NCBI GenBank assembly: GCA_046957575.1
Contig: JBKUOG010000033.1
Location: 1-29,164, forward strand
DNA: 29,164 nucleotides
Source: UMGS1370 sp046957575
GTDB lineage: Bacteria > Bacillota > Clostridia > Lachnospirales > Lachnospiraceae
Direction: 5' to 3'
Shown: positions 1-7,906 of the stretch, piece after piece
How positions within the stretch are numbered: the first letter of the stretch is position 1
Layout of the letters: each line of letters opens with the position of its first letter
Notes under the pieces: generated by a model
Database searches by the model: none
The model's input: only the letters and a program-made list of their open reading frames with translations
Told to the model about the DNA's origin: nothing
Program-made: the position numbers and the translations under genes

Positions 1-2
1 AC

Positions 3-614
3 TATGAGGGCAGCGAGATTGTAGGCATTGATGTGGAGATTGCGCAGGCGATTGCTGATAAATTGGGTATGGAATTAGAGGTAGAAGATATGGCGTTTGA
101 TTCCATTATTCCAGCAGTGACTTCCGGAAAGGCAGATTTTGGCGCAGCCGGAATGACGGTAGATGAGACTAGAAAGAAATCCATAGATTTTACTGATACT
201 TATGCAAATGCATCCCAGGTAATTATCGTAAAAGAAGACAGTGGAATTACCGGTTCTGCAGACCTTGCAGATAAGAAGATCGGCGTTCAGCTGGGTACTA
301 CCGGAGATTTGCTTTCTACTGACCTGGTAGGCGATGGCAATGTAGAGCGTTACAACAAAGGATTTGAAGCAGTTCAGGCTTTGCTTCAGGGTAAGATTGA
401 TGCAGTTGTTATCGACAGCGCTCCAGCAAAAGTATTTGTTGAGCAGAGTGAAGGTTTAAAGGTATGTGAAGAGGCCATGAGCCAGGAGGAGTATGCGATT
501 GCAGTAGCAAAGGGCAACACCGAGATGCTGGACAAGATCAATGGTGCTCTGAAAGAATTAAAAGAAGACGGCACCATTGACGAGATTATCAACAAATACA
601 TCCCGGCTGAATAA
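3..614 (+). CDS. Polar amino-acid ABC transporter substrate-binding protein, 5' truncated
   Basis: This is the extracytoplasmic solute receptor of an amino-acid importer. The frame is open from base 3, so the window edge cuts off the signal peptide and the first part of lobe 1. What remains is typical of bacterial solute-binding protein family 3 (PF00497): a VGIDVEIAQAIA stretch, then DMAFDSIIPAVTSGKADFGAAGMT, a RKKSIDFTDTYA strand, a KKIGVQLGTTGD hinge region and a C-terminal NGALKELKEDGTIDEIINKY helix. It ends with TAA. The permease follows after 30 bp and the ATPase overlaps that gene, so the three form one operon. The ligand cannot be read from the sequence; the family covers glutamine, histidine, arginine, cystine and related amino acids. 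The sulfur genes nearby make cystine an attractive but unproven guess. Confidence 0.93.
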   Translation, partial: YEGSEIVGIDVEIAQAIADKLGMELEVEDMAFDSIIPAVTSGKADFGAAGMTVDETRKKSIDFTDTYANASQVIIVKEDSGITGSADLADKKIGVQLGTTGDLLSTDLVGDGNVERYNKGFEAVQALLQGKIDAVVIDSAPAKVFVEQSEGLKVCEEAMSQEEYAIAVAKGNTEMLDKINGALKELKEDGTIDEIINKYIPAE

Positions 615-644
615 TCAGACCGGAGTCTAAGAGGATAGATACCG

Positions 645-1337
645 ATGTGGAAAAATTTCTGTGATACATTTTATTTGAATTTTATTGAAGAAGATCGCTG
701 GCGTTATATAGCGGACGGACTGGTAGTCACCTTACAGATCACGTTTTTTGCATTAATTTTGGGAATCATAATCGGACTGATTGTGGGAATTATCCGTACC
801 ACTTATGAAAAAACCCATAAATTAAAAGTATTGAATTTTTTCTGTACCATTTACTTAACCGTAATCCGGGGAACGCCAGTTGTAGTGCAGCTTTTAATTA
901 TGTACTTTGTCATTTTTGGCAATTCCAGAATTGACAAAGTTCCGGTAGCAGTTCTGGCATTCGGCATCAACTCCGGTGCCTACGTAGCAGAGATTTTCCG
1001 CAGCGGCATCAATTCTGTAGAGACAGGACAGATGGAGGCGGGAAGGAGTCTTGGGTTTAATTACCTGCAGACCATGTGCTATATTATCCTGCCTCAGGCG
1101 CTGAAAAATGTGCTGCCGACTTTGTGCAACGAGTTTATTGCACTTTTAAAGGAGACGTCCGTTGCAGGATACATTGCGCTGCAGGATTTGACCAAAGGCG
1201 GCGACATTATCCGCAGCCGTACCTATTCTGCATTTATGCCCTTAATTGCAGTAGCGCTTATTTATTTGGTTTTGGTAATGATTTTAAGCCGCTTAGTAGG
1301 GCTTTTGGAGAGGAGGTTAAGACGCAGTGAACGCTAA
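645..1337 (+). CDS. Amino-acid ABC transporter permease (HisM/GlnP type)
   Basis: This is the membrane subunit of the importer, 230 residues, the normal size for the family. It has an N-terminal membrane helix around residues 20-50 (LVVTLQITFFALILGIIIGLI) and the TPVVVQLLIMYF segment. The conserved EAA loop that contacts the ATPase reads EAGRSLGFNYLQTMCYIILPQALKNVLP, residues about 127-160. A last helix lies near residues 200-220, and the protein ends in a very basic tail (ERRLRRSER). An AGAGGA ribosome site lies about 9 bases before the ATG. Its last 11 bases overlap the ATPase gene, which suggests coupled translation of the two subunits. Confidence 0.95.
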   Translation: MWKNFCDTFYLNFIEEDRWRYIADGLVVTLQITFFALILGIIIGLIVGIIRTTYEKTHKLKVLNFFCTIYLTVIRGTPVVVQLLIMYFVIFGNSRIDKVPVAVLAFGINSGAYVAEIFRSGINSVETGQMEAGRSLGFNYLQTMCYIILPQALKNVLPTLCNEFIALLKETSVAGYIALQDLTKGGDIIRSRTYSAFMPLIAVALIYLVLVMILSRLVGLLERRLRRSER

Positions 1338-2073
1338 TACAGAAAATGCACTAATCCAGGTAAGAAATCTGGGGAAAAGTTTTGGGGAGTTAAAAGTTCT
1401 TCAGGGTATTACGGTTGACATCCATCAGGGAGATGTGGTCTGCGTCATCGGCCCGTCCGGTTCTGGAAAGAGTACCTTTCTTAGATGCCTCAATCGCCTG
1501 GAAGAAGCCACAGAAGGAAGCATCTTCTTTGATGGGGTGGATATTGTGGATCCCAAAACGGATATAGATAAGCACCGTCAGAAGATGGGAATGGTATTTC
1601 AGCAGTTTAATCTGTTCCCACACATGACGATTTTAAAGAATATGACTCTGGCTCCGGTAAAATTACAGGGAGCGGATCAGGCTCAGGCAGAGCAGGAAGC
1701 CATAAAACTTTTAGAAAGAGTGGGACTGGCAGATCGTGCCGATGCTTACCCGGCGCAGTTATCCGGCGGGCAAAAACAGAGGATTGCAATTGTGCGCGCG
1801 CTGATGATGAAGCCGGAAGTCATGCTGTTTGATGAGCCCACTTCTGCGCTGGATCCGGAAATGGTCGGCGAAGTTCTGGCAGTTATGAGGGAACTGGCAG
1901 AGGAGAAGATGACCATGGTTGTGGTAACTCATGAGATGGGCTTTGCCAGGGAAGTAGCCAACCGGGTTATGTTTATGGACGGCGGCAATTTCGTAGAAGA
2001 GGGAACACCGAAAGAACTGTTCGGCAATCCAAAGAATGAGAGATTGAAGCTGTTTTTGAGTAAAGTGCTGTAG
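1327..2073 (+). CDS. Amino-acid ABC transporter ATP-binding protein (GlnQ/HisP type)
   Basis: This is the cytosolic ATPase that powers the importer, 248 residues and full length. Visible motifs are Walker A GPSGSGKST (about residues 42-50), a Q-loop in VFQQFNLFPH, the signature LSGGQKQRIAI, Walker B VMLFDEPTSALD and the H-loop THEM. The start is a GTG inside the end of the permease gene, 10 bases after an AGGAGG at 1311-1316; no ATG sits at a suitable distance. It is the last gene of the operon and is followed by a strong bidirectional terminator. The family assignment is certain; the transported amino acid is not. Confidence 0.96.
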   Translation: MNANTENALIQVRNLGKSFGELKVLQGITVDIHQGDVVCVIGPSGSGKSTFLRCLNRLEEATEGSIFFDGVDIVDPKTDIDKHRQKMGMVFQQFNLFPHMTILKNMTLAPVKLQGADQAQAEQEAIKLLERVGLADRADAYPAQLSGGQKQRIAIVRALMMKPEVMLFDEPTSALDPEMVGEVLAVMRELAEEKMTMVVVTHEMGFAREVANRVMFMDGGNFVEEGTPKELFGNPKNERLKLFLSKVL

Positions 2074-2087
2074 AAATGGTCAGATAG

Positions 2088-2116
2088 AAAGAAGCGGTTT
2101 TTGCCGCTTCTTTTTA
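2088..2116. terminator. Bidirectional rho-independent terminator
   Basis: A perfect 10-bp stem, AAAGAAGCGG (2088-2097) and CCGCTTCTTT (2104-2113), closes a 6-base loop. It is followed by T residues on the plus strand and mirrored by A residues on the other side. It sits between the convergent ABC operon and Crp-type gene and can serve both; the stop codon of the regulator is at its edge. Confidence 0.88.
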
Positions 2117-2791
2117 ATACTTAAATTCGATTTCTGATTCCATCAGGTCAATCAGCCGTTGTTCATCTTCAATGACAAGCTCTCTGCCGGATTTTTTTAA
2201 ATATCCAAGCTGCTTTAATTTGGCCATAATCCGGGATACAGTAACCGGATGGCATCCAAGATATCGGGCCAGTTCTTCGTAGGTATAAAATTTGGGAACA
2301 ACGGGTTTTTCTCCGGGTTCCTTGCGGCTGACAGACAGCAGAAGCTGGCACAGAGCAGTCACGAGGGTTTCTTCATGCATATAATGAAAATGATTTAATG
2401 CCTCAGAATAGTTATCTGCAAGGGTCTGGATGAAAAATAAATTAAAGGTGCTGTCCGTATGAATGAGATGGAGAAATTTTTCATAGTTAACCTGATATAG
2501 TACACATGGAGTTTTGGTCATGATAGACACATTAAAACCAGACTGAAAAAAAGATTTTTTTCCAGGAGTGGTCATCAGGTGATTAAAACCCACCAGACGT
2601 CTGGCGTGAAAATACAGATAAATATTTTCATCTCCATGTCTGGTCAGACTGTTGAGGGAACAGATGCCTTCATCCAGAAGATATACACACGCATCCGGAT
2701 CATCCGGGGAATGGAGTTTTAGATAGTAACCCTTGTCTACTTCAAGCCTTGTTCCATGTTTTTTTAGCAAATCCCAAAAGCTGTAATCCAT
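2114..2791 (-). CDS. Crp/Fnr family transcriptional regulator
   Basis: This is a cytosolic DNA-binding regulator of 225 residues. The N-terminal half is a cyclic-nucleotide-binding-like beta-roll (YYLKLHSPDDPDACVYLLDEGICSL through IYLYFHARRLVGFNHL). A long dimer helix follows, and the C-terminal winged helix reads TYEELARYLGCHPVTVSRIMAKLKQLGYLKK. There is no N-terminal cysteine cluster like that of E. coli Fnr. An upstream ATG at 2830 keeps the frame open, but I chose 2791 because it has an AAAGGAG ribosome site six bases before it and starts directly at the domain. It is divergent from the anion permease, and the 157-bp space between them holds a Crp/Fnr-like palindrome. It is therefore the likely regulator of the sulfur operon. 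The signal it senses is unknown. Confidence 0.9.
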   Translation of the reverse strand: MDYSFWDLLKKHGTRLEVDKGYYLKLHSPDDPDACVYLLDEGICSLNSLTRHGDENIYLYFHARRLVGFNHLMTTPGKKSFFQSGFNVSIMTKTPCVLYQVNYEKFLHLIHTDSTFNLFFIQTLADNYSEALNHFHYMHEETLVTALCQLLLSVSRKEPGEKPVVPKFYTYEELARYLGCHPVTVSRIMAKLKQLGYLKKSGRELVIEDEQRLIDLMESEIEFKY

Positions 2792-2820
2792 GTTAGACTC
2801 CTTTGTAATAATCTTTAGAC

Positions 2821-2833
2821 ATTGTATCACAAT
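2821..2833 (-). promoter_or_regulatory. Putative extended -10 promoter of the Crp-type gene, inside a palindrome
   Basis: On the minus strand the sequence reads GTGATACAAT, an extended -10 (TG-N-TACAAT) with no good -35. The predicted start of transcription is near 2814. The same bases form the palindrome ATTGT-ATC-ACAAT (2821-2833), so a dimeric protein bound here would block this promoter. The operator reading is an inference. Confidence 0.45.
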
Positions 2834-2854
2834 ATGAACAAAAAATCTACAAAC

Positions 2855-2868
2855 ATAACACAGGTTAT
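2855..2868. promoter_or_regulatory. Putative Crp/Fnr-type operator (ATAAC-N4-GTTAT)
   Basis: This is a perfect 5-4-5 palindrome, ATAAC ACAG GTTAT, with the same geometry as the Fnr site TTGAT-N4-ATCAA. Its centre (2861.5) lies at -41.5 from the start predicted for the permease promoter, the classic class II activator position. The divergent Crp/Fnr gene is the obvious candidate to bind it. Confidence 0.6.
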
Positions 2869-2887
2869 ATTTTGAAAAATGTTTTTA

Positions 2888-2896
2888 TGGTACAAT
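2888..2896 (+). promoter_or_regulatory. Putative activator-dependent promoter of the anion permease operon
   Basis: The extended -10 TGG-TACAAT is followed by a predicted start near 2903. No usable -35 hexamer exists at 16-18 bp, which is what one expects when an activator bound at -41.5 replaces -35 contacts. The 45-base leader then leads to an AAGGGG ribosome site before the ATG at 2948. Confidence 0.55.
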
Positions 2897-2947
2897 TAGA
2901 CAAAGTTATATATTTAACAATCACTCATAAGAAAAGGGGTAAATGAA

Positions 2948-4420
2948 ATGGCTAACACAGTCGACAAAAAGGAGAGAATGCTGATGATCCATTCTCTCAT
3001 CGGTATTGGTGTCATGGTATTTTTTAGATACCTGCCAATTAGTCTTCCGGAGATCACACCGGTAGGTATGGAAGTCCTGGGAATCTTCTTAGGCACCTTG
3101 TACCTTTGGACCTTTGCAGATCCGATTTGGGGCAGTATTCTTTCTATTGGTATGCTTGGTTTCTCTCATTACAGCAATATGAACGCTGTTTTAGCAGAAG
3201 CGTTCGGTGCTCCTGTAACCGTACAGGTTCTGTTTATGCTGATTATGTCCGGCGGTCTTGCATATTACAAGATTAGTTCTTATCTGGGAAGATTTTTCCT
3301 GACAAGAAAATTCACCAATGGCAAGCCCTGGCTGTTCCTTGGCGTTCTCTGCGTAGGATGTTATTTTATCGCAGGTTTCATCAATGCATTTACTCCGATT
3401 TTTGTACTGTGGCCGGTTCTTTACGGAATCTTTGATGAGGTTGGATACAAGAAAGGCGACGCGTTCCCAAGAGTGGCGCTGACCATGATTGTAATCGCAT
3501 CCTTAATCGGTTTCCCGATGGCTCCGTTTGCACAGAATGGTCTGGCACTGCTCAGCAACTTTGAAAAGATTACAGCTGAGATGCCTGGGGGTCCTATTAC
3601 TGTAAACAGCGGCGCTTACCTTGCAACAGCAATTATTTTAGGTATGGTAATGATCGCAGCAGCAATTCTGTTCTGCAAATTTGTACTTCGTCCAGATGTT
3701 TCCAAGATGAAGAACTTCAATGTAGAAACATTTGCCAAAAATCCACTGCCTCCAATGAGTCTGCAGCAGAAGTTATACTGTGGAGGATTTATTATTGTTA
3801 TTTTAGGATTGATGGTTCCGTCCTTATTCCCGGCTCTGCCTGGTATGGCTTTCTTAAAGCCGGCAGTTTACGGCATTGCGATGACAGTTGCAGCGCTTAT
3901 GGCAGCGATTCACATTAAGGGTGAGCCGATTCTGGATATTCCCAAGGTTTTGGCTACCAACGTAAGCTGGGGTTCTTACTTCATTATTATGGCTGCAGTA
4001 TTTTTAGGAAGTGTTTTGACCAATCCTTCTACTGGTGTTTCCGCATTCCTGGCCTACATACTTTCTCCGATTTTTGAGGGAATGTCTCCGGCAATCTTTA
4101 TTATTTTGATACTGCTTTTGGGAGGTATTTTAACCAATATCTGCAACAGTCTGGTTATTGGTATGATTTTGCAGCCTATTATTATGACCTACTGTATTCA
4201 GACTGGGGCTGATGCAAGACCAATCGTAACTTTGATGATCCAGTTTGTATTGCTGTCTGCAGCAGTTACTCCGGCGGCATCTCCATTTGCAGCAATTCTG
4301 CACAGCAACAAAGAGTGGATTCCTACCAAGTATGTTTATAAGTATACATTGCCGATTGTATTGCTTGAGATGATTACTATGCTGGTGGTAGGTATTCCGT
4401 TAACCAACATTTTGATGTAA
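2948..4420 (+). CDS. SLC13-family (DASS, ArsB/NhaD superfamily) anion permease
   Basis: This is an inner-membrane secondary transporter of 490 residues with about a dozen hydrophobic segments spread over its length. It has the two inverted half-repeats of the ion-transporter superfamily, and two conserved hairpin-type stretches can be seen: TNICNSLVIGMIL (about residues 398-410) and SAAVTPAASPFAAILHSNKEW (about 438-458). SLC13 proteins carry dicarboxylates, citrate or sulfate, often with sodium. The substrate here cannot be read off. Its place ahead of thioredoxin, arylsulfotransferase and sulfite reductase genes makes a sulfated or sulfonated organic anion plausible. It is the first gene of the plus-strand sulfur block and is probably switched on by the divergent Crp/Fnr protein. 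Confidence 0.85.
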   Translation: MANTVDKKERMLMIHSLIGIGVMVFFRYLPISLPEITPVGMEVLGIFLGTLYLWTFADPIWGSILSIGMLGFSHYSNMNAVLAEAFGAPVTVQVLFMLIMSGGLAYYKISSYLGRFFLTRKFTNGKPWLFLGVLCVGCYFIAGFINAFTPIFVLWPVLYGIFDEVGYKKGDAFPRVALTMIVIASLIGFPMAPFAQNGLALLSNFEKITAEMPGGPITVNSGAYLATAIILGMVMIAAAILFCKFVLRPDVSKMKNFNVETFAKNPLPPMSLQQKLYCGGFIIVILGLMVPSLFPALPGMAFLKPAVYGIAMTVAALMAAIHIKGEPILDIPKVLATNVSWGSYFIIMAAVFLGSVLTNPSTGVSAFLAYILSPIFEGMSPAIFIILILLLGGILTNICNSLVIGMILQPIIMTYCIQTGADARPIVTLMIQFVLLSAAVTPAASPFAAILHSNKEWIPTKYVYKYTLPIVLLEMITMLVVGIPLTNILM

Positions 4421-4438
4421 GATTTGTATTGCTTTTCA

Positions 4439-4469
4439 TGATAGGGGATTCCGCAGGAATCCTCTATCA
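4439..4469. other. Strong intergenic hairpin between permease and trxB, no U-tract
   Basis: A 14-bp stem with one G-U pair (TGATAGGGGATTCC and GGAATCCTCTATCA) closes a 3-base loop. No T-run follows, so it is not a standard terminator. It may be a partial terminator, a processing site or an mRNA stabiliser that uncouples permease output from the downstream genes. Confidence 0.55.
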
Positions 4470-4498
4470 CTGTGAAATGAGAAAGGAGTTTGAACACA

Positions 4499-5419
4499 AT
4501 GGCACAATATGATGTAGTGATTATCGGCACCGGACCGGCTGGTATGACTGCTGCAATTTACGCAGCAAGAGCAGATATGAATGTTTTGATGTTAGACAAG
4601 CTGGCTCCGGGCGGACAGATTATCAACACCAATGAGATTCAGAACTATACCGGTGTAGGCACTGTAAACGGCGCTGAACTGGCATATCAGATGTTTGAGC
4701 ACACACAGCAGTTTGAAACGATTACCTTTGATTATGCAACTGTAAAAGAAGTAAAGGACAATGGTGCAGAAAAAGTAGTTGTGTGTGAGGAGGATGGAAA
4801 AGAGTTCACAGCTAAGTCAGTGATTCTTGCAACTGGCACCCAGCCAAGATGCTTAGGCATTCCGGGAGAAGACAAGTTCAGAGGAAACGGCGTAAGCTGG
4901 TGCGCAATCTGTGATGGTGCACAGTATCGTGACAGAGACGTAGTGGTAATCGGCGGCGGAAACTCCGCAGTAGAGGAGTCTATTTTCCTGGCTGGTATGG
5001 TAAAGTCTCTGACGATTGTTACCATGTTTGATCTGACAGCAGATCCAATTGCCTGTGATAAACTTCGCGCAATGGAAAATGTGAAGATCTATCCATATCA
5101 GGATATTTTGGAAATTACAGGCGATACCAAGGTAGAAGGCGTTCACTTTAAGTCTACCCAGAATGGGGAAGAGAATACGGTTAAATGCGACGGCGTATTT
5201 GAATACATTGGTTTAACTCCCACCACAGACTGCTTTAAGGATCTGGGTGTATTAAATAAATTCGGATATGTGGAAGTAGATGAGCATATGGCCACAAAAG
5301 TGTCTGGTATTTTTGGAGCAGGAGACTGTGTGACCAAGAATCTGCGTCAGGTTATTACTGCCTGTGCAGACGGGGCGATTGCGGCTCAGGAAGCATCCCA
5401 TTACGTAAAAAATCTGTAG
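4499..5419 (+). CDS. trxB: Thioredoxin-disulfide reductase
   Basis: This FAD- and NADPH-dependent cytosolic enzyme of 306 residues reduces thioredoxin. It shows the N-terminal FAD motif GTGPAGMTAAIYAAR, the central redox pair WCAICDG (Cys135 and Cys138), the NADPH motif GGGNSAVEE and the C-terminal FAD segment GIFGAGDCVTKNLRQVITACADGAIAA. A TTG nine bases upstream is in frame, but the ATG at 4499 has the better distance (10 bases) from the AAAGGAG at 4482-4488. The redox motif is CAIC, where CATC or CAVC is usual. The thioredoxin gene follows after 27 bp, so they are a matched pair feeding the same electron route. Confidence 0.93.
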   Translation: MAQYDVVIIGTGPAGMTAAIYAARADMNVLMLDKLAPGGQIINTNEIQNYTGVGTVNGAELAYQMFEHTQQFETITFDYATVKEVKDNGAEKVVVCEEDGKEFTAKSVILATGTQPRCLGIPGEDKFRGNGVSWCAICDGAQYRDRDVVVIGGGNSAVEESIFLAGMVKSLTIVTMFDLTADPIACDKLRAMENVKIYPYQDILEITGDTKVEGVHFKSTQNGEENTVKCDGVFEYIGLTPTTDCFKDLGVLNKFGYVEVDEHMATKVSGIFGAGDCVTKNLRQVITACADGAIAAQEASHYVKNL

Positions 5420-5446
5420 AATACCATAATTAAGGAGGAATGTACG

Positions 5447-5758
5447 ATGTTAAAAGAAGTAAACAGCGCAGAATTTAAGGAACTGGCAGACAAGGGACTG
5501 GTTTTAGCTGACTTTTTCTCTACTACCTGCGGACCCTGCAAGATGCTGGGATTTGTATTAAAGGATGTGGAAAAAGAATTTGGCGATGATCTGACCATCT
5601 TAAAGGTAGATTTTGATCAGAACAAGGAACTGACCGCAGAATACAGCGTAGCAGGATATCCGACTCTGATTCTGCTAAAGGACGGCACTGAGGTAAAACG
5701 TCTTCAGGGCTTACAGCAGAAGCCGGTAATTGTCAACATGGTAAAGGAAAATATGTAA
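5447..5758 (+). CDS. trxA: Thioredoxin with atypical T-CGPC active site
   Basis: This is a small cytosolic thiol-disulfide carrier of 103 residues, normal thioredoxin length. The active site is Cys28-Gly-Pro-Cys31 in the context FFSTTCGPCKMLG. The tryptophan that almost always precedes CGPC in thioredoxins is a threonine here. The rest of the fold is conventional: a KVDFDQN strand, cis-proline in VAGYPTLILLKDG and a final helix. The ribosome site AGGAGG is 8 bases before the ATG. It is paired with the reductase just upstream and lies before two sulfotransferase genes, so its target may be one of the cysteine-rich proteins of this locus. That last point is inference. Confidence 0.92.
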   Translation: MLKEVNSAEFKELADKGLVLADFFSTTCGPCKMLGFVLKDVEKEFGDDLTILKVDFDQNKELTAEYSVAGYPTLILLKDGTEVKRLQGLQQKPVIVNMVKENM

Positions 5759-5767
5759 GAAAGTATA

Positions 5768-5919
5768 TAACAGTTCAGCCATGTATCTTCTTGCTAGCTT
5801 ACAGCGGTCAAGAAGAGCCAGGCTTCTGCCCCATGAAGATTTAGATAGGAAAATTCTTATGAAAACAAGTTTTGGGCGTCTGTTCCGGTCTAAATCTTCG
5901 CATGGCTGAACTGTTACAG
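5768..5919 (+). repeat. Palindromic MITE-like element, copy 1
   Basis: This ~152-bp element has 16-bp perfect terminal inverted repeats, TAACAGTTCAGCCATG (5768-5783) and its complement (5901-5916). Inside are a TCTTCTTG/CAAGAAGA hairpin (5786-5793 with 5809-5816) and an 11-bp arm pair GAAGATTTAGA/TCTAAATCTTC (5835-5845 with 5889-5899). The 7-mer AAGTATA occurs on both sides (5761-5767 and 5920-5926), as expected of a target duplication. Copy 2 lies at 7907-8057 in the opposite orientation. The element carries no gene and fills the space between trxA and the first sulfotransferase gene. Confidence 0.8.
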
Positions 5920-5962
5920 AAGTATATTCCAAAAGCAAAAACAAATAATGGAGGAAAAACAA

Positions 5963-7837
5963 ATGGGCGTTAATTACATCTATGAAAATCATCTGGTAGA
6001 CCGCCAGTATGAGGCTGAGCAGGCAATGCTAAAAGAGTTTGAGGCAGGCAATTACACCATCCAGAATCCTTTAGTAAAGTACAACCTGTACATCATCAGC
6101 CCTCTGTCTGCAGTCGTATGCTTTGAGACAGAAGAGGAGACTGCAGTTACCATTACTGTATTTGGCAAGACCAAAGAAGCAAACATGAGCCATACCTTCC
6201 CGAAGGCAAAAAAGCACGTGCTTCCAGTAGTAGGTCTTTATTCCAATTACTCCAACAAAGTGGAAATTCGTGCATACCGCGGCGAATCCAATGTAATTAC
6301 CATCGATGTTCCAGATGTATATGACGGCAAGAAGGTAATCCACTACATGGATACGACTCCAGAATATTTACAGGACAACGTAATCTTGGTTTCTCCGGCA
6401 GGAGAAGATTTGGCATCTGCTTTTGACTATGCCGGCGATGCAAGATGGCATATGAATGTTGCCTGTGTATTTGACGTAAAGAGACTAAGAAACGGCAACC
6501 TGATTATGGGTTCCAGTCGTCTGATCAAGATGCCTTACTACATGTCCGGACTTTATGAGATCAGCCCATGTGGTAAGATTTACAAAGAATTCCGCGTACC
6601 TGGCGGTTATCACCATGATGAGTTCGAGATGGAAGATGGAAACATCCTGTGCCTGACCGAGGATCTGGAAAGCGATACTGTTGAGGATATGTGTGTTCTG
6701 TTAGACAGAAACACTGGTGAAATTTTAAAGACCTGGGATTACAAGAAGTTCTTAAATCCAAAGACAGTCAGCCACTCCGGAAGCTGGTCTGAGGAAGACT
6801 GGTTCCACAACAACGCAGTTTGGTATGATAAGAATACCAACTCTTTAACCTTCTCCGGCCGTCATATTGACAGTATGGTAAACATTGACTTTGAGACCGG
6901 CGAATTAAACTGGATCATTGGCGATCCGGCAGGCTGGCCGCAGGAAATGGTAGATAAATACTTCTTCAAGCCAATCGGCAACAACTTTGGCTGGCAGTAT
7001 GAGCAGCACGCAAACGTCATTACTCCAAACGGTGACGTAATGTGCTTTGACAACCATCACTATGGCTGCAAACAGGTAGATCGTCCTGACAAAGAGTTAA
7101 AGGCAAAAGATAATTACTCCAGAGGCGTCCGTTACCGCATCAACACCAAGGATATGACCATTGAACAGGTTTGGGAGTACGGCAAAGATAAGGGTGCAGA
7201 GTTCTTCTCCCCATATATCTGTAACGTAGAGTACTACAACGAAGGACACTACATGGTACATTCCGGCGGTATCGCATATGACAAAGACGGCAATCCTTCT
7301 GAAGCTTTAGGCGCATTTGCAAAAGATATGGGCGGCGATCTTCACAGCATTACCGTAGAAGTATGCGACAACAAGAAGATGTTAGAGATGGACTGCCCAG
7401 GCAACTATTACCGAGGCGAGAAGCTGAAACTGTACAGCGACGGCATCAACTTAGAGCTTGGCAAGGGCCAGATCTTAGGCGCTATGGGACATACCAAAGA
7501 GTTTGAGACTGACATTCCAATGGAAAGCTGCGGCGAACTGCTTCCAGAAAGCTGCAATGCAAGAATCGTAGAAGAAATCGACAGATTTACCTTCTTCTCC
7601 AGATTCGAGAAGGGTCAGATGGTTATGATGCTGTTAGAGCAGGGTGAAGAAGTTCACAGATACTTCATCTCCACCACTGCAGTAGCTTACCTGGCTATGT
7701 GCTGCGGAACCTTCCTGGATTCTGATGAGCGCAATACCAAGACCAGCGTAAATAAGGCTGGATTAAAAGGTACCTATGATGTAAGAGTTATCATTGATGA
7801 TAAGAAGTACGAGACAGGCGTTCAGATTCACTGCTAA
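5963..7837 (+). CDS. Arylsulfate sulfotransferase family protein, paralogue 1
   Basis: The family (PF05935, PAPS-independent) moves a sulfate group from one phenol sulfate to another phenol. The protein has 624 residues: an N-terminal beta domain (about 1-130), then a propeller rich in GD/DGN turns. Motifs seen are YHHDEFEMEDGNIL (His217/218), DWFHNNAVWYD (His282), FSGRH (Arg300) and YEQHANVITPNGDVMCFDN (His349). The His282-to-Arg300 spacing of 18 equals that of E. coli AssT His356 and Arg374, so His349 may be the sulfo-histidine; this was not aligned. There is no signal peptide, so the protein is probably cytosolic, unlike periplasmic AssT. An ATG at 5948 is in frame, but 5963 follows GGAGG by 8 bases and matches the start of paralogue 2. 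It has many cysteines. Confidence 0.88.
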   Translation: MGVNYIYENHLVDRQYEAEQAMLKEFEAGNYTIQNPLVKYNLYIISPLSAVVCFETEEETAVTITVFGKTKEANMSHTFPKAKKHVLPVVGLYSNYSNKVEIRAYRGESNVITIDVPDVYDGKKVIHYMDTTPEYLQDNVILVSPAGEDLASAFDYAGDARWHMNVACVFDVKRLRNGNLIMGSSRLIKMPYYMSGLYEISPCGKIYKEFRVPGGYHHDEFEMEDGNILCLTEDLESDTVEDMCVLLDRNTGEILKTWDYKKFLNPKTVSHSGSWSEEDWFHNNAVWYDKNTNSLTFSGRHIDSMVNIDFETGELNWIIGDPAGWPQEMVDKYFFKPIGNNFGWQYEQHANVITPNGDVMCFDNHHYGCKQVDRPDKELKAKDNYSRGVRYRINTKDMTIEQVWEYGKDKGAEFFSPYICNVEYYNEGHYMVHSGGIAYDKDGNPSEALGAFAKDMGGDLHSITVEVCDNKKMLEMDCPGNYYRGEKLKLYSDGINLELGKGQILGAMGHTKEFETDIPMESCGELLPESCNARIVEEIDRFTFFSRFEKGQMVMMLLEQGEEVHRYFISTTAVAYLAMCCGTFLDSDERNTKTSVNKAGLKGTYDVRVIIDDKKYETGVQIHC

Positions 7838-7862
7838 TTGATGCAGGATTCAATGCGTGATA

Positions 7863-7906
7863 CCGGGACTCCCTGTATGGGAGTCCCGGCTTATATCAGA
7901 TTTTTG
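7863..7906 (+). terminator. Probable terminator or attenuator after sulfotransferase 1
   Basis: A perfect 11-bp stem (CCGGGACTCCC and GGGAGTCCCGG, 7863-7889) with a 5-base loop follows the stop codon by 25 bases. The next T-run (five T) is about ten bases further on, so termination may be partial. It would lower expression of the second sulfotransferase relative to the first. Confidence 0.6.

Noticed and set aside
5768..5919. tRNA or known structured RNA in the trxA-sulfotransferase gap
   Set aside because: There is no cloverleaf or CCA-type end, and the second inverted copy with flanking direct repeats fits a mobile palindromic element better.
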